This document shows positions 23,770-36,020 of a stretch of 64,000 bases of DNA, piece by piece. This stretch comes from Dryococelus australis. Taxonomy: Eukaryota > Arthropoda > Insecta > Phasmatodea > Phasmatidae. The notes below the pieces were generated by a model. That model was given only the letters and a program-made list of their open reading frames with translations, was not told the origin of the DNA and did not search any database. Location: the NCBI GenBank assembly GCA_029891345.1, contig CM057009.1:302537466-302601465 (forward strand). The letters are read 5' to 3'. Made by a program: the position numbers and the translations under genes. Each line of letters opens with the position of its first letter. Within the stretch, counting starts at the first letter, position 1.

Positions 23770-24840
23770 TTTTACATGCTCTTCTCGACCATCGTCCCAT
23801 CGATATTTGGATCAAAGTCGCAATATTTCCATCAATCATAAAATCTTTCCACCATATTTTCAATCTCGCAGTCTTTCCACCAAACTTTCAATTCTTTCGA
23901 TCAGTCTCGCAATATTTCCATCAATCTTTTAATCAATCTCACAGCTTTCCTTCAATTTTTCCATTAATCTTTCAATCAATATAGCAATCATCCCATCAAT
24001 CTTCTGATCATTGTCACATCTCTTCCATAAATGTGGCATTAAATCTTTATATTAAACTTGCAATCTTTCAAACAGTCTTTTATCGAATCCTTCGGTTATT
24101 CTTGTAACTTTTTCATCAATCTCGCAATATTTGTATCAGGCTCAAAATTTTACCATCAATCTCGCATCCAATCTTTCGATCAATATTGCAATATTTCCAT
24201 CAATCTTTCGATCAATCTCCCAATCACACCATCAATATTCCCTCCAATCTTTCCATTAATATTTCAATTTTTCCATCGATCTTCCGATTAATCTCTCGGC
24301 TCTCAAGACTCCGCTGCTACAAGCCGCCAAAATATCTTCACTCGATTAATCTCACAATCTTTCCATCAATATTTCAATATTTCCATCAATATTTCGATCA
24401 ATATTGCAATCATTACATTAATATTACTTCTTTCGGCCAATATTCCGATGGATTTTGTAAATGTTTTTGTCAACCTTCAATTCTTTGTTCAATCGTTCGA
24501 ACAATCACACAAACTTTTATCAATATGTCGATTAAACTCGCAAACATTCATAAATATGTCGATCGATCTCGCAAACATTCTTAAATTTATTGATCAATCT
24601 CGCAATATTTCGATCAATATCACAATGTTTCGATCAGTCATGAAAATTTCCTATCGATCTTTAAATCGTTCCATCAATCTTATGATCAATCAAACAATCA
24701 TTTCATCAATATTTCGTCCAATCATTCGAACATTCTCGGAATCTTTCAATCTATTTTGATCAAACTTGCGCATTCTCCAATTATCCATTCATTCCATCAA
24801 TGTTTCTATCGACAGCAAAATCGTTTGTCCAATCCTTTGA
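23770..24840 (+). repeat. CCATCAATCTTTCGATCAAT minisatellite
   Basis: About 1 kb of degenerate units of roughly 20-30 bp built from CCATCAATCTTTC, GATCAATCTCGCAATA and close variants. The frames open across it are a by-product of the repeat. The same motif occurs briefly in P1 (near 10560) and, inverted, in P2 (near 53700), so this block is probably related to palindrome arms. Confidence 0.85.
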
Positions 24841-24854
24841 CTAGTATTTCCGAA

Positions 24855-25015
24855 CGAACATAGCCGACCTCCTGTGCCCAGTTGGTTGTTGCATCGCTGG
24901 TATGGGGTGAGGGAGGGTCTGTGTTCGAATCTTAGGTAAGGCATGGGTGTAAGTTTAAGGTAAGTTATAAAATGTTTATAAGCTGTCCCTTGATAAGCAT
25001 TCAGGCATAACAATG
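24855..25015 (+). mobile_element. tRNA-derived SINE-like segment
   Basis: GTGCCCAGTTGGTTGTTGC (A-box-like) is followed about 40 bp later by GTCTGTGTTCGAATCTT (B-box-like), then an unrelated body of about 90 bp. It differs from family S1. No clear tail or target duplication, so the borders are approximate. Confidence 0.5.
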
Positions 25016-25074
25016 AGGGACATTAACAAACCCTTTCTAATCCAGTAGAAACTAGTATACTATCAGGGCAAGGA

Positions 25075-25565
25075 AATGTCACAAACACCCCGATAAACCG
25101 ACCAGAAAAACCAACCATATTTCAAACATGCCTCAGAAACCATACCTCAGAAAACATACCTCAAATTAAACCTCACAAATCTTGAGCTAAAATGCATAGA
25201 TAAAAAAATATACATCAAGAAACATACCTCAATAAAATTATCACAAAAAAATTCATACCTAAAAAAAATATATATATCAAACATGCTTATATCATAGGTT
25301 AAAAAAAATCATACCTTAAAAAATCACCTCAAAATTCTCAAAATTATACCTCAGAAACATGCCTCAAAATACATCAAAACTTCTAAAAACACACTTGAGA
25401 AATTAAACCTCAAAACATACCTCAAAAATATGTATTAAAAATTTGTCTCTAAATTATGCCTTAAAAATCTTACCACAAATTTCACCTAAAAATGATGCCT
25501 CTAAACGCTTGCCTTAAATTCAGGTGTCAAAATCAGGCCACAATAACAGACCAGAAATAGTTATA
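25075..25565 (+). repeat. ACCTCAAAA-type degenerate minisatellite
   Basis: Repeats of about 14-18 bp around CATACCTCAAAA. P2 carries a related AACCTCGAAATG block at 53080-53190, inverted at 56230-56330. Here no inverted partner is found within the window. Confidence 0.75.
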
Positions 25566-26088
25566 AGATATCAAACAGTGCTTAAAATTAACTCAGTCGA
25601 CTTTTAACGACCTTAGAAACCCATAATACTCCAAATTGGATCATGTATGTAGTGATGTGATGGACACAAGTGGCATATTTCTCCTTTTGCTATTTAAACA
25701 TAAACATTGATTTAGAAGTGCTCTTTCATATTATTCTAAAGATTAACTGGGAATACGAAGGCTTACGATTGACTGTGTGAACTATGGGGCCAAGGTTAGC
25801 GCCTTCGACAAAATCTCTTCCACAATGTTGATACTGCAGCAACACTTCAGTTACAATGCGCGGCGATATGATAAGAATGAATGAAGAACACAGCTCATCC
25901 AAGCATTTGAAAAATGAGAATTTCGAACATATGACATACATGAAAAATAAATTTCAATTTTCAAAATCATCTGTTTTATTTCTTATACTATTCCTTCCAA
26001 CTCTTGCAGCATCGCCCATAACTTCATGTAATTGATGATGATCGATCAACATTCACCAAACACTGGGAAACGATCAACAGTTTTTCCT
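25566..26088. other. Interval without recognisable feature
   Basis: No motif, repeat or convincing frame was recognised on either strand. Confidence 0.5.
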
Positions 26089-26322
26089 GGGTCTGTGGCG
26101 GTTAAGTGCTCAGAATACTCACCTGCCACCTAGGCGAACCAAGTTCGATTACATGGCGGGCTCAATATCGGATTTCCGCATTTCAGAATCATGCCGGACG
26201 ATGCCACTGGGCAGCGGGTTTTCTCGAGTTTCTCCAGTTCCCCCTGTCCTTGTATACTGGTGCTGCTCCATACATTGCTCCACTCTCTTTGGTGCTCAAA
26301 TCCAGTATGTTAAAAGTCACCC
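26089..26322 (+). mobile_element. tRNA-derived SINE (family S1, copy 2)
   Basis: The head contains GTGGCGGTTAAGTGCTCAG (A-box-like) and AAGTTCGATTACATGG (degenerate B box). The body blocks CCGGACGATGCC, TTTTCTCGAGTTTCTCC, CTGCTCCATACA and the terminal CAGTATGTTAAAAG match the copy at 18198-18424 in order and spacing. Several substitutions show both copies are old. Non-coding. Confidence 0.85.
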
Positions 26323-27456
26323 AAAACTCTCCACTCCGCCTGTATGTTCTCATTCCGAAAAAATAAATAATATATTTTATAGTTTCAGGTTTTGAACTCA
26401 GGTCCTTACACCACACCTCGCCTTTGGAGATTGCTTAAATCTTAAAACAGGTGTGTATAAGCACGAAAGAATACAGACTATCACATAGAATCTTTTAACA
26501 GTGATTCGAAACTCGGGTCGGTATCTGAATTGTGAACCCTAGATCTGACTATAATGTCTTTATTCTTCGCAAAATAATATTTATCAGCCTAGACTATATA
26601 TTTTATACACCATGTAGTTGTATGAGATTAATTCCAGCATTTTTTACTTGAGTGCCACGTAGATGTTTCTTGATTGAATCTTCTAGTTTGCCATTCAGTA
26701 GCCACAAATTATCAGTACTTTCATGCTGTAATATTTGGAATATTAAAACCACTATAGAATTTTTTATACTTCCAGTGAATGATGACAAGATTATGTTTGG
26801 TTATGAAGCGACAGAAAAATTTATCATATTGGACAACCGTCACCCCACCTAAGCCATCAAGGCACTGAATATAAATGAACACAGTAGATGAAGCGAAATC
26901 AATGCCAATTTTTTTTTGTATTATTATGCTAGCTTTTGGCCAACACATATAACCTCTCTGTATACAGGTAGCTCCATTGTGAAGAAAACTGTCCAATATC
27001 ATAAGACATAACTCCTCATATTTTTAAAAGATCCAGGCGCAGGTCACTCTCCAAGCAGACCACAGTGTGTCATGTGTTAGGCGTTTTTGGAAAGAGCGAC
27101 TTCTTGTGATAGTTACTTTCTTTCTCGCACAATAGCATCACTTGCATGTAGAGCCGACCACAGAGTGATCTTGGGTGAGTTCAGGAAAGTGGCTTGAAAA
27201 ATTCAGTGAAGATATGCTATGATTTCTGACCTTACTGACCTCTAATTTTTACTGTGTCTATCCTTAAAGGAAGAAAGTTCTGATTTCCTTCTATTGGAAA
27301 TGTGCTTACATCGCCAATGGCTGAATCCAGGTAGTAAGTAGCAGCCTCTTATATAAAACCGATGGCTACGGGTAATCTCTTTACCCTTACCCCTGAATTT
27401 CTTAGTCCCTCCAATTTACCTTGTCACTTCATTTAATAATTTCAGGGACGAAATTC
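26323..27456. other. Interval without gene, up to the Maverick insertion
   Basis: AT-rich. A weak B-box-like TTTCGAATCAC on the minus strand near 26500 is too degenerate to call. The frames here have no recognised motif. Confidence 0.5.
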
Positions 27457-27462
27457 GCTAAT
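27457..27462 (+). repeat. Target site duplication GCTAAT, left
   Basis: Six bases identical to those at 49384-49389. Six is the duplication length known for Maverick/Polinton elements. Confidence 0.92.
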
Positions 27463-28400
27463 AGTAGTCAGAAAATGGGCATTCTGACCCAACAGTCGTT
27501 AGGCTGCAGACTGGCGGACTGCCTCCAGCCAATTAATGTCCCTTCACACAAAATATATCCAGAGTGTTTATTATGTTGCGTGGAAAAATTTAGAATGTTC
27601 CCTGTGATGCTGGCGGCCATATTGGCAGCCAGTAAAAAGTTTCACATTTGTGATTCGCTGATGGTGGCAATTATGGCAGCAAGTAAAAATTGGCCGATTT
27701 TCGACGAAATTGAATATCATAATTAGCGTATACGACCATGGTGGCCATCTGGGGAGCAAGTGAAATTTTCGATTAGCCCCGTGACGACCATTGTAGCAGC
27801 CATTAGAGTAGGTGGCCATTTGCTAGCCATAAACATCTCGAATGATTGCATGCATGTACACTGCCTCCTCCAGCGGTCTGTCAGTGCAAAATAAATTCTA
27901 CACACTATGTCACCAGTGGCCATGTTGGTAGTCATCAGTGACTGTTACTACTACAATTAGCACATATGACCACAATGGCCATTTAAGCAGCCAGTAGCAC
28001 CTAAGGCAGCCAGAAACATTTCTCTCTCGAATGTTCTAGTACAATGCCTCCTCCAGCAGTTGTTCATTGCCAAATAAATTCTACATACTATGTAGCTGGT
28101 GGCCATGTTTGGTAGCCAACAGTGACTGTTACAACTACAATCAGCACATAAGACCACAATGGCAATTTTGGCAGCCAGTAGCACCTAAGGTGGCCAGGAA
28201 CATCTCTCTCTTGAATGTGAGAGTACATTGCTTCCTCCATCTGGCTGTTAGATATTATAAATCCTACACACTGTGCCACCACAGCCATTTTGTGATGGAC
28301 CAACAAAATGGTGCCCAGCATCAAATTCCATAAGGGTATTCATAGCGAAGCCCCACCAGCATGAGACTGGTGGCTATTCTGGCCCCACAACCACCTCTCA
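27463..28400 (+). repeat. Maverick left terminal inverted repeat
   Basis: Pairs with 48530-49383. The first 26 bases align without gaps to the other end. From about 27831 it contains three tandem units of about 183 bp (starts near 27831, 28014 and 28198). Each has an ACATCTCTCTCGAATG core, an AAATAAATTCTACA(C/T)ACT block and a TGGCCA(C/T)(T/G)TTGG-type block. The inner limit is approximate because similarity fades gradually. Confidence 0.88.
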
Positions 28401-29155
28401 ATGCACTCTCATGCTCCATCTGCACTGTGACATCATCATGCATATTGGCTAACCCCAGATCGAGCAAAAAGCTGTGACAGAAAGCAGACATACTTCCTTT
28501 CCTGTGTCATGCTCAGGATTACAGCCCACATGACATACACTAAGGTATGCCATGGGGACAGAGCCTAGACTTGCGACCAGCTATTCAATATGCTGTCAAC
28601 ACCACCATTAAGTAATCATTTGAGCCTTGTATACACAGAATTTATAGACACAAATAAAATAACTATTCGGTGAGGCTGGCAGAATGTATGGAATAGGTTC
28701 CTTTACAATGCAGGAAAGGAAGATGACCATCAGACGAAAAACAAACACAAACTGGGTGTGAAAAACAAAAAAAATATGACAGTGCAGAGAAGAGTAAAGG
28801 GGACCATTAGAGGAAAAGTGAAGGAGGGACAGCACAATGTGTCTGTAAGAAGAAAAGCAGCTTCGGACTGCCTCCTACTATGCATCCTGACCCAGCTCCC
28901 TCCCAAGGACAGACACATATATGATTATATGTGCCTGCCCAGGTATGAGAGCGCCAAGATTTGCCCAATGTCATGGGCCTCATCACTTTATTCATGCATC
29001 AGTCAAGTGAAACTGTGAAATTATTAGAAAAGTAAGTTCTACAGAATCTGCTCATTTTTACACTTCGATGCATTAAAAAAAACACAAAGGTAAAAATAAT
29101 TTAATTTATCAGAAATTGTTTCTTAACTCTTTTTATTCAATGTTAAGATAGGGAA
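28401..29155. other. Non-coding interval between left repeat and polymerase
   Basis: No conserved Maverick gene was recognised. The frames on both strands are short and lack motifs. Confidence 0.5.
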
Positions 29156-32100
29156 CTACCTCCCATCCATTGTTACCAAATTTACTGGCAGCATGTCATC
29201 CATCCACGACATTGCAAGCTTATTGCTGCATTCGGTGTAGATGTCATGGTGGCACCACCTAATGCTGTGGACCTGCACCCTCATGAGTTGGTGGTCCAGG
29301 AATATGTACCTGTAGTCCTTGATAGTGATGACCAGATGAATAATGCTCTTCTGGACCCCCTTGGCCCAGTTCACAGCCTTTTCCCTGCACGTATAGGCGT
29401 ACAATTTTACCCTCAGTCCAACGAAATCCCTCATGTCATTACCTCCACACTCATCCTTAAATTTGCCGATGACATTGGTATTTACACTGAAGTAGCAAGG
29501 ATGAGTGGGTGGGTAACTGCTGAGGCCAAATTCGGCCATGAATGCTGGGTCTGAGGCCATATTGAGGATGAAGGAATTGGTATTCATGTACACTAACCCA
29601 ATATCAGGGCCATACCATGTCTTCCTAATGTTGTAGTGGAAGCAGTACTTTAGAGCTTCGATAGGTCCAATATGGCAAAGCAGACATACTGGTTTGTCGA
29701 ATAATACATTTTCGTGTTAGAGCTTGAAGAGAGACAGCATTTCGCTGTATATTGTCTGACAAATGAATGCCGGATTCGAGATGAGCTTCTTCTTCCACAT
29801 CTCATTGCAGATGAGCTCCATCTGCTGTATGTTGCATTCCTTCTCCATAAGCTTCCCATACATAGCATTGTTCATCAGATTGAAGAAGTTCTGCACTAAG
29901 GTGTTCATGGCAGCCTGATGTTTAGCAGTGTTTAGCTCAATGTAGGGCTTTAGCCGTGCCTTCTGGAAAAACTTCAAGTTACAGTGAACATCCTTTAGCA
30001 ATAGCCCATGAGGGAGACAATATATACAATGTATCATGTCTTCCCCTCAAGCATCATCATAAGCCTGGCTGTCTAGACCATGGGAGACACTTGTTGGGCA
30101 GGAATGGAATATCTCGATGGTCCTTGTGTAATGCAGCAGCATAGTCTACATCCACCTCCAACATGTACCCAATTTGGTCATCATCCAGCACAGACATCAT
30201 GTCAATATCCATGCTGATCAATTCGAAGCCCCCTTAGGTGAGGGACAAGGACATCGTCCATCTGTACTAATTATTGGCATCCACATACTGGAGGTAGGTA
30301 GATGGCCAAGTGGCATCATACATAGCAGGCAAATCCTCGCCGTTCGCCACTAGGTGATATGTGATTTACTGGGCCACCTCTCCCCAGATATCAGCCATTA
30401 TGAACAGGTGGTCATCATAGTAAATAATGAAATCCAACTTCACACCTTTCTTGTGTAACATGATGTCGAATGAGAATGCCGGGGTGCTCACGTACCAGAC
30501 ACAGTCCAGACCATAAATAGACAAAGCCCCCAGAAGTTCTTGAACAAATAACACAAAATCAAGACTTTGGTTTGGAGGTACAACTCAGAGTAGAGTTACA
30601 TCCAAATACCTCCCAGACTGTCTGCATATGATGTTAGTCTTCCATGCTGATACCACAACTGATGAGCTGGTTGTGGAAGGCAACAATGTCTGGCAGCTGT
30701 GGCTTGTCGATTGTCCCTAATGCATCATATAGTCATAAGGGAGCAATTATTTGTGAGACACCAACTCGAGCTGCCAAGGTTCTGGGAAGAATACAGCAGT
30801 TGTCTTCAAGTTGGCAGCCGGTAGATTCTGTGGAAGAGTCGCGAGACTGGCAGACATGAATCTATAGGTATCAATAAACTTATGGTGAATTTGTCATGTA
30901 GATTTTACTAAAGATAATCTATTTATCCTCTGTGTTTGGGATGATATATATGACCTTGGTGTCATAATCAAGCTGAGTGATGACGAAATGCACATCATAT
31001 ACCAAATTATGGAACAGGATTGGTATGAATTTGGGGCAGTGTTGGAGCTTGTTACAGTTATTATATGCCACCCTAAAAAATGCACCAGTAAAGTGATCAT
31101 GGTGAGACACCTTCCAGTTACTGCCACTGAAGGGGCCAGTACAAAGATAGCAGGTGCTGGCTGCCATATAGCCAGCCCATTTGCCTGTAGTCAGTTGGTG
31201 CATTGGCTCGGATTGGATATATATTTCCTTCAACAGAGTATCAATCTGTATGATTTCCTCAGTGCACTTCTTCGCTGCACCTTTGCAAGTGTAGTGACAT
31301 ACTGTGTATGTTGGGTGTGTATGTTGGGAGGCAGATGGTCTTGGCAGCAGGTATGAGATATTTGTCCAACTTGATGTACACCCCATAGCAATGGGGCACA
31401 TGCCATTGGTACCTATAGGTATGAAATCACCAGGTCCCTCTGACATATCAGGATAGGTGTCAGCAGTGCTTCGAAATTGGCATACATAACTATAGTCACC
31501 TTGTCGAATTGATAGAAGTTTGTGAATCTGAGCACAGGAGGCTGGCTGTTCTCTATGGCAGACATTCCACATGGATGGCATTGTGTTTATTATAGTACTT
31601 CCTGTACTTGGCCAGAGTCTCGACACCCATGAGACCCATCCCACATGGCTGGTCGTCGTATGCTCGCATACATTACTTGCAAACCAAGGCAGGGTGATGG
31701 TGGACAGTCACATGCAAATGTATGAGGTAGAAGAAATCAGTTATGATAGAGTAATGTTCATTGCCATCTGCCATCATCATTAGTGAGATATCGAAGTGGG
31801 TGGCCCATTCTTACTTTGATACCCATATCAGGAAGATGGCATAGTTATCTTCATGAGCATACATATTCATGCTGTCCCCTAAGTTCTTCTGCTCAAATAG
31901 GGGTACCTGACTCAAAGGGGTTGGAAAACACATGCTGGTGAAGTCGAATGGTGCCTCCAGGTCGAAGTATTTCTCGACGATGTGGTCGTGGTGCTGCCCC
32001 TCTACATAGTGTGTCTGGATTGCTAATCTAAAGCACTGCTGGTTTTGGTTACAAGGAGTGATTATCACCTTCTTAGCAGAGATTGCAGCAGGCAGGTCGA

Positions 32101-32990
32101 TGTGGGAGTAGGCACAAAGTAGGTCGAACTTTATAATGTGCATCTGGAGCCTCTTCATTATGGTAAGCATTCAACTGTTACCCTTCCCCATGTAGTCAGC
32201 CTCCTCCTGGCATATATTCAAGATGGTAGTCATCACAGCATCTTCCATATCTGCTATATTGAAGAGCAGAATGTTCTTTGTCTTGAAGGCACATTGATCA
32301 ATCTCATCCTTATTTGGCTCAGGCTTACCATAGGTACACTTGAGGAAAATATTGAACTTAATAGCACCCTGATCTACTATCATCTGCTCTGGTTGGCCAA
32401 TGATACCAGCCTTCATACTCTCGAGGTAGATGCAAAGTCAATGGCATCACTTGAGGTATTCTCTGCAACATATGTCCATATCATGCCCCTAAATGAACTC
32501 TCCTCTTCCACAAAGCCATGCTCGTTGACCGCACCAGCCATGGACAAGACAGCAGTGCGGAGTCTGCATCATCCTTTGGCGATAATTCGGCATGCAGGTA
32601 CAAAGGACAATGGCTGTGGAGTAGTCGATGGCCTTGGCTGGGGAGTGGTGGAAGGCCCAGGCTGTGGATGGTCGATGGACACACAAGCACATTTAGCAGG
32701 TGGTGGGACAGCAGGTCCAATACACTTTGTGCTGTGAGCATGCAGGTTATCCTTACAGGTAAACTGCCTACTGCAGCTCCCACAATCCAGTGACTCAGTA
32801 ATGGGATTGCCCCAACAACCATTTTTGTGACACCTAGCATCACAGGAATGTAGAAAACCCTTATTGGAAAACTTGTAACAGGTCATGGCAGCTTGCATGG
32901 GAACCCTGTTGCACGAGACACAATGTCTGGCAAGGGTGTCAGAATGGGTATAGTTTTTACTGCACTGATCACACATGAATATCTGAATCT
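29156..32990 (-). pseudogene. Protein-primed family B DNA polymerase (Maverick), multiply broken
   Basis: This would replicate the element by protein-primed synthesis. From the N terminus on the minus strand: two C2H2-like zinc fingers (CDQC...HCVSC and CGSC...HSTKC, about 32980-32700); an N-terminal region typical of Maverick polymerases (32416-31811); a CYLC...HDHFTG zinc/HNH-like segment then a FHNLVYDVHF exonuclease-type region (about 31160-30960). The palm follows: DANN, then an in-frame TAG (30267-30269), then YRWTMS (motif A), NNAMYGKLMEKE (motif B, near 29850) and YMNTNS (29573-29590), where motif C should have two aspartates. The C-terminal part, 29550-29156, is well conserved (KFKDECGG, FVGLR, then an NKLAMSWMDD region). 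Length is about 1,280 codons, normal for the family. At least six stops or frame changes. Confidence 0.93.
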
Positions 32991-33749
32991 TCTGAATAGA
33001 TCGGGGGACAGGTATGCCCGTGTCAGAGACCATTCTGATGATTGGTGAACAGACAATCATAAAAACCACACTAAAGTTAGGCCACCATATGGAGCTGCAA
33101 GAGTACATGATGGAGGTGGCTGAGTTGGGGCAAGTAATGATGATGAAAACAATGAGGCAGAAGTTGCAGGTGATTAGGGCGAGGAAATGAAAGTAAATAA
33201 TGGGCGCGAATATGCAAGAATATTTAGAACGACAGAAAGCTTCTCTCTTCTTCTTCCTCGACTCGACTGGGGGCTGTGGTGGGGGCAATGAAGCTCAGTT
33301 CAACACTAGTCACAACACAGTCCAGGAGGATGTGAATCCCTATGAACCACATTATAGGCCTAAGGGGGGCTGTGAGGGAATATGACAAGCCTAAACCTAA
33401 CATAAAATAGTTCCATGCGAAAAGGCATGGAGTGCTAGGCAACAGAAGTAGTAAAGATAATGGTCAATACTGTGGAAAGTATTTATATTCAACAGTTGGT
33501 TTGAGGGCATGAGCACTTCTATAAACCCTGGCTGATCATTACCAAAAGTGAGTAAGAATATGATTAATAATAATGCCATAGGAAGGGACACCAAGGGATG
33601 AAACAATTAAAGAAATAGGTTTTGCAGGAAAAGGGGCAATGCAGGGTGCTCCAACAGGTGACACATGGGACCACTTCATCGCTGTATCATCCCTGACTCG
33701 CCCTACGAGAGGTAGGAAGGAACCCACGAGTTGAAGACTATTTTTAAAA

Positions 33750-34545
33750 AAATATTTTCACACCACTTGGGTTATTTCGGGTGGCTCCAAGGCACTTCTT
33801 GCAGGCTGATCTGATGCCGCGCCATCTCTTGCACACACAAATGACAGCACGAAAAAACGTGCGAGACGAAACTAATGTAAAAATAAAATTTTCCCACTAG
33901 TTGCAATTTATTGGGATGCTCACGAAGGCCAATCTGTTGCTGCGCCATCCCCGATATACTTCATTATCAGTAATAATGTATGTACAAGGTGGAAAGAATG
34001 AAAAGAAAATTCCCACAGTTGGGAATTTTTCAGGAGTTTCATGCATGTCAGTATTCTGCCGCGCGATCCCAGACATACACAATTATCATTAAAATTGTGT
34101 GTACGAGGTGAAAAAAATTTAGAATTTTTTTTCCACCAGTTGGGTTTTTTCAGGTTGCTCCTAGGCACTTCTCATGGACCAATCCAATGATGTGCCATCT
34201 GTAGCACATGTCTGTGTCGGTATGAATGAACGCACGAGTCAAATTAATAATTCTACAAACATTGTTTCACACATGCCAGCATTGTTTTGGGAGGCTTGCA
34301 CAGGCAGGAATACAAGAGTTAAAAATAATCATGTGACAAAACACCAGGCGGGTTTGCTTCAGGAGGCTCTTGCAGGAATGAATGCATGAGGTGAAAATAA
34401 TAATAATATTTGAAAAAATTTTGTTGCCCCAGACATGTTTGCATCACGAGGCTCACGCAGGAATGAAAGCACGAGGTGAAAATAAAAGTTATAAAAATGT
34501 TTCGGGAGGCCCATGCAGGCCAATCCACCACCACCGTGCATATCA
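33750..34545. repeat. Degenerate ~130-bp tandem repeats inside the Maverick
   Basis: Successive units share a CACGAGGTGAAAA-type block, a CCAC(C)AGTTGGG block and a GG(C/A)TC(C/A)(C/A)GGCA-type block at spacings near 100-150 bp. Similarity between units is moderate. No frame crosses them cleanly. They lie upstream of the polymerase and could be a decayed regulatory array or a separate satellite insertion. Confidence 0.6.
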
Positions 34546-35655
34546 TTATTATAAACTTTGACATAAAATAAGTATAATTCGTTCGATGTGAAAAATTTAT
34601 ATATATATATATTACAAGTACTAACACAATCTAAAAATACTAACAATAGTTTGTGCAGCTGGGAATGGGTTGTGTGTGCAAGGGCTGCCTCTGGAACATG
34701 CACATGGACGAACATCACAAAAGAGGACCACAAAAGAAACATGTGAAGAACAGGTGTGACATAGATGACAATTATCTCCGTGCCGGGGGCCACAAGACAG
34801 ATGGAGTTGGGAGATACACAAGCATACAGGGAGTGATAATGAATGTTGCTGCTGGCCACCGCCGCCCATCTGGTAGGCCTTGAGTGGGGAAACAGGAAGG
34901 GCACAGCCCTGTCTGGTTACTCTGATATGCACGCAGGCCACACACCGGGGCCGTGTAAGAGCTTAGAGCACGGCAGTAGATGATGAGCTGTTCTTTCAAA
35001 AAGTCAGATGCATGAAGACAGCTCTTGTACGAGAACGAAGCGCAAAACCCATGGCTTCAAGCGAGTTCAGGTGTCAAACTAATGACTTGTTTGTATTCGA
35101 AGTGTAATTAATACTACAGCAAGTTATGAAAGTTATATGTACTACTAAGTTGACACAAATTAATTATGGGTTTACATTTGTTTCTTTGGTAACTAATTAA
35201 TTATTGATGACAATGGAACAAACAACAGCAATTCCACGACATGTGGAAACAAGCCTAAGCTCTAGAACTGATAGCACATGAAGCAACATTAAGTGCACAA
35301 ATACCAAACTACATCCTATCTAACCTAACCAAACACATAGTGGTAGAAACAATACTAATAATTGAGTATACTAGGGACTGACCACGCGGGACGAAACTTG
35401 GGGTAGACAGTGCTGGTCCACGAGCAGAGTAATGAGCAACACCAATGTACTGTTTCTTATACTATGTCTAATGGACACTAGATACATACTACACGCGACA
35501 TTGTGCATGTAGGCCTGATAGCACAAGCTCATGTGTTTAAGGTTGTTCAAATGACATAAAAAATCAGTTCTGCAATTGTTGTTTTGTCATACTGTATAGC
35601 TAACAATGTGTTAAATAGGCTGCATCAGTGTACGAAAAGCACGTGCATTCTTTGT
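34546..35655. other. Maverick interior, no gene recognised
   Basis: Frames on the minus strand at 34621-34999 are open but repetitive and without known motifs. Nothing in this stretch matches the usual Maverick gene set. Confidence 0.45.
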
Positions 35656-36020
35656 TACAGGCAATTTTAGGAAAAGTGAGCACTTGTGAAATCCAACTTA
35701 GAAACAAGCCACTTCTCATGTCTGCATATACGTCAACGGATGCACGAAGTGCCATGTGTCCGGTAAAGTTGGTATTAATAGATGGAATGAAGTTCCATAT
35801 TGTTTAATGTCGAATAATAAAAGTTAGGTAACCATTTGTGATAATTTAAATTATTTATTGTAAAGCATCAGTGTGTAAAATATGTACTTTCTAATAATGT
35901 CATAGTTTAACTTGCCGGATGCATGATGAAGCCCATGGCAATCTTAATTTTACATAGGGCAGAAGATTACGCAACTTGCAGGGCGTTAATAAGTGCTAAG
36001 TTTACCGCGAACAGCCTATA
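35656..36020. mobile_element. MITE family A, copy 2 (nested in the Maverick)
   Basis: The right end ends GCTAAGTTTACCGCGAACAG and CCTATA at 36020. The left repeat (35656-35690) is degenerate but of the same length, with AAAAGTGAGCACTTGTG. The interior matches copy 1 in order, including ATGTGTCCGGTAAAGT and AGGTAACCATTTGTGATAA. Its position shows it inserted after the Maverick did. Confidence 0.85.

Noticed and set aside
24058-24759. Overlapping open frames up to 132 codons
   Set aside because: They run through a degenerate tandem repeat, and their peptide is a repetitive by-product in all frames.
23770-25565. CRISPR-like alternation of repeats
   Set aside because: Units are degenerate and continuous without unique spacers, and the sequence is eukaryotic.
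31571-33385. Several long plus-strand frames (for example 32138-32737)
   Set aside because: They are antisense shadows of the minus-strand DNA polymerase, whose motifs are clear.
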